DNA from: Bacteroidales bacterium
GTDB lineage: Bacteria; Bacteroidota; Bacteroidia; Bacteroidales; Paludibacteraceae
NCBI GenBank assembly: GCA_012519425.1
Contig: JAAYQF010000116.1
Coordinates: forward strand, 1-59,194
DNA: 59,194 nucleotides
Direction: 5' to 3'
Shown here: one piece after another, positions 57,136 to 59,194 of the stretch
Position numbering within the stretch: position 1 is the stretch's first letter
Layout of the letters: each line of letters starts with the position of its first letter
Notes under the pieces: model-generated
Seen by the model: only the letters and a program-made list of their open reading frames with translations
The model's database searches: none
Told to the model about the DNA's origin: nothing
Made by a program: the position numbers and the translations under genes

Positions 57136-57735
57136 ATGATTGATTATATTAAGGGTGAGATCACTGAATTGAACCCAACTTATGTAGTAGTGGAAACTGC
57201 CGGAGTCGGTTATTTTATCAATATTGCTTTACCAACTTATTCTGCCTTAAGCGGTAAAAAAACATGTAAGCTGTTTATATATGAAGCAATACGTGAGGAT
57301 GCCTACAACTTATTTGGTTTTTTGAATCAGGTGGAACGGGAACTTTTCTTGCTGCTAATATCCGTATCAGGTATTGGTCCCAACACGGGCAGGATGATCA
57401 TGTCGTCATATGAAGCAGCTGAAATACAGCAAATGATAGCAACAGGAAATGCTGTTGCACTGAACTCAATCAAGGGTATAGGACCCAAAACCGCCCAACG
57501 CATCATCATCGATTTAAAAGATAAAATCATCAAACTCAATATTGAGTCTGACCTTGACTTATCGACTCAGCCACCACATCAGTTGAGCATCGAAACGCGT
57601 CAGGAGGCAGTTTCGGCACTGGTCATGCTGGGTTTTTCAACCAATATTGCACAAAAAGCAGTGGACTCCGTATTAAAAGCTCAACCTGACATACATGTTG
57701 AACAACTCATCAAGTTAGCTTTGAAAAACATCTGA
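57136..57735 (+). CDS. ruvA: Holliday junction branch migration subunit RuvA
   Basis: 199 residues from the ATG at 57136 (MIDYIKGEITELNPTYVVVE), the normal RuvA length; a longer in-frame extension upstream is spurious. Domain I OB-fold (about 1-63), domain II with two helix-hairpin-helix motifs (VSGIGPNTGRMIMS and IKGIGPKTAQRIII), and a C-terminal domain III (about 145-199, EAVSALVMLGFS) that contacts RuvB. RuvA tetramers bind Holliday junctions and load RuvB during recombinational repair. It precedes sprA by 35 bp, a neighbourhood common in Bacteroidota. Confidence 0.97.
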   Translation: MIDYIKGEITELNPTYVVVETAGVGYFINIALPTYSALSGKKTCKLFIYEAIREDAYNLFGFLNQVERELFLLLISVSGIGPNTGRMIMSSYEAAEIQQMIATGNAVALNSIKGIGPKTAQRIIIDLKDKIIKLNIESDLDLSTQPPHQLSIETRQEAVSALVMLGFSTNIAQKAVDSVLKAQPDIHVEQLIKLALKNI

Positions 57736-57770
57736 TTTTTCTATCTGTATTGGTCAATCAGCTGAAAAGT

Positions 57771-59194
57771 ATGGTTTTGAAATCAAAAACATTATTTTTT
57801 ACCTTTTTACTTGCATTTATTTCAGGCGCTGCGACGGTAATATTGTATGCATCGCCTGAACCTGCCATGTTGTTGCAAGAAGATGAAGGTATGGTTGATC
57901 AAACGCAGGACATTTCGGGAAACAAAAGCTTTTCCATCAGTAACGGATCACTTGATTCTTACGAAGATGTTCTACAAAAGAGTCCGTTGGATGCTCCCAT
58001 GCCGGACAATGTAAAAACCACCGTTGAGTATGATGTCCACTCAGGTAATTACGTGATGCGCACCAAGGTCGGTGAAATGGAAATCGCCACCCCTTTTACC
58101 ATGACAGGAGAGGAATATGCCGACTTTTCTGCTAAAAACGAACTTCAGGATTATTGGAGTGAGCTAAATAGCAAGGCGGAAGTTGATAATGAAAAGAAAT
58201 TCTCCATCACCGATATCAAATTTGATATAGGAAAGGCTGATAAAATTTTTGGTCCGGGTGGTGTACAAATCAAAACACAAGGTTCTGCCGAATTAATATT
58301 CGGTGTCAAAAGCAATAAACTGGACAATCCGGCTTTGACAGAGCGCATGCGTAAAACCATCACGCCAAATTTTGAAGAAAAAATCCAGATGAATGTGACC
58401 GGAAGCGTTGGCGACAAGGTCAATTTCAACATGAATTACAACTCGGAAGCTACTTTCGATTTCGACCAAAAATTGGTCAAATTAAACTATAAAGGCAATG
58501 AGGATGACATCATCCAAAGCATACAAGCAGGTAATGTAAGTATGCAACTTAACAGTTCCCTCATTACCGGAGGCACGGCACTTTTTGGCCTTCGAACGGA
58601 TTTACAATTCGGAAAATTCAGCATTTCAGCCATAGCTTCACAACAGGAATCTGAAACCAAAACGGTCAGTTCACGCGGAGGTGCCCAAAAAACAAAATTT
58701 GAAGTCAATATCGACAATTACGACGAAAACAGGCACTTCTTCATCGGTCATTATTTCAGGGATAACTTTGAAACGGCCATGAGCAGACTACCACTCATCA
58801 CATCCGGCATCACAGTCAATCGTATTGAGGTCTGGATAACCAACAAGAGAGCCAACTACGACGAGGCACGCAACATCATTGCGTTTATGGACTTGGGTGA
58901 AAATCAGCGCATCGACAACCCTCATTGGCATCCGACGGGTACATCTCCCATTCCCAGAAATAATGCCAACACTTTGTATCAGGAAATTAACAGCCTGGAT
59001 GGAGTGCGTGACATCAAACAAACAAATGCCGTATTGGCTGATAACTTATCCTCCTATGGTATCCATGGTGGGGAAGATTACGAGAAAATTGAAAGTGCCC
59101 GCCGCCTGAATCCTTCTGAATACAGTTTCAATCCCGCCTTGGGTATCCTTTCCCTAAGAAGTAGTTTGAATCCGGATGAAGTGATCGGTGTGGC
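57771..59194 (+). CDS. sprA: SprA/Sov, T9SS outer-membrane translocon protein, 3'-truncated by window edge
   Basis: 474 codons plus two bases are present, with no stop before the window ends; full SprA proteins are about 2,300-2,500 residues. The ATG at 57771 begins MVLKSKTLFFTFLLAFISGA, a signal-peptide-like segment. The following sequence has SprA features: VEYDVHSGNYVMRTKVG, KFDIGKADKIFGPGGVQIKTQGSAEL, NFNMNYNSEATFDFDQKLVKLNYKG, and IEVWITNKRANYDEARNIIAFMDLGE. SprA forms the giant beta-barrel through which type IX substrates leave the cell; it is called Sov in Porphyromonas. It follows ruvA by 35 bp, so the two are probably cotranscribed. Its presence explains the T9SS-type tails on three enzymes in this window. 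Confidence 0.93.
   Translation, partial: MVLKSKTLFFTFLLAFISGAATVILYASPEPAMLLQEDEGMVDQTQDISGNKSFSISNGSLDSYEDVLQKSPLDAPMPDNVKTTVEYDVHSGNYVMRTKVGEMEIATPFTMTGEEYADFSAKNELQDYWSELNSKAEVDNEKKFSITDIKFDIGKADKIFGPGGVQIKTQGSAELIFGVKSNKLDNPALTERMRKTITPNFEEKIQMNVTGSVGDKVNFNMNYNSEATFDFDQKLVKLNYKGNEDDIIQSIQAGNVSMQLNSSLITGGTALFGLRTDLQFGKFSISAIASQQESETKTVSSRGGAQKTKFEVNIDNYDENRHFFIGHYFRDNFETAMSRLPLITSGITVNRIEVWITNKRANYDEARNIIAFMDLGENQRIDNPHWHPTGTSPIPRNNANTLYQEINSLDGVRDIKQTNAVLADNLSSYGIHGGEDYEKIESARRLNPSEYSFNPALGILSLRSSLNPDEVIGV

Overview
This window is almost certainly from a Bacteroidota chromosome, most likely a Bacteroidales relative that has a type IX secretion system (T9SS). The evidence is the plant cell-wall enzyme repertoire, several promoters matching the Bacteroidota consensus (TTG, about 20 bp, TAnnTTTG), a Nudix-fold (NrtR-family) sugar regulator, T9SS type A C-terminal sorting domains on three enzymes, and the ruvA-sprA gene pair at the right end. 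I cannot name the genus from the sequence alone.

Layout: (1) 1-3125, plus strand: the 3' part of a GH105 hydrolase, then a GH43-GH16 fusion. Together they suggest pectic or arabinogalactan-protein glycans. (2) 3182-16402: two GH31 genes, a GH51 arabinofuranosidase and a lipoprotein GH2, flanked by two direct copies of a roughly 190-bp hairpin-forming repeat. (3) 16638-17819: uxuA (mannonate dehydratase), with its own promoter and a palindrome upstream. It overlaps the convergent GH95 gene by 16 bp. (4) 17804-56506: an unbroken run of 18 minus-strand genes. In transcription order these are xylR, xylB, xylA, xylE, a CE1 esterase, GH31, GH97, a large GH3, a GH127-GH43-CBM6 fusion, GH43, a lipoprotein GH43, a GH5-GH43 fusion, GH3, an SGNH acetylesterase, a GPH-family symporter, a cytoplasmic GH43, GH67 and GH95. 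(5) 56507-59194: a repeat-rich spacer, ruvA, and the first 474 codons of sprA.

How the genes could work together (inference): exported GH5/GH43, GH43, GH127, GH51, CE1, SGNH, GH31, GH95, GH97 and GH3 enzymes would strip acyl groups and Ara, Xyl, Gal, Fuc or L-Gal side chains from a highly decorated hemicellulose, either complex glucuronoarabinoxylan or xyloglucan. GH67 would remove (4-O-methyl)glucuronate in the periplasm. The GPH symporter would import short oligosaccharides for the leaderless GH43, and XylE would import xylose. XylA and XylB feed the pentose phosphate pathway, and UxuA serves the hexuronate branch. Three enzymes carry T9SS sorting domains, and sprA, the T9SS outer-membrane channel gene, is at the edge of the window.

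No susC/susD pair, surface glycan-binding lipoprotein, hybrid two-component regulator, tRNA, rRNA, CRISPR array or transposase was seen. The points most worth a second look are the multi-enzyme fusions, the repeat-bracketed GH cassette, the palindrome on the xylR promoter, and the heptamer repeats on both sides of xylR.
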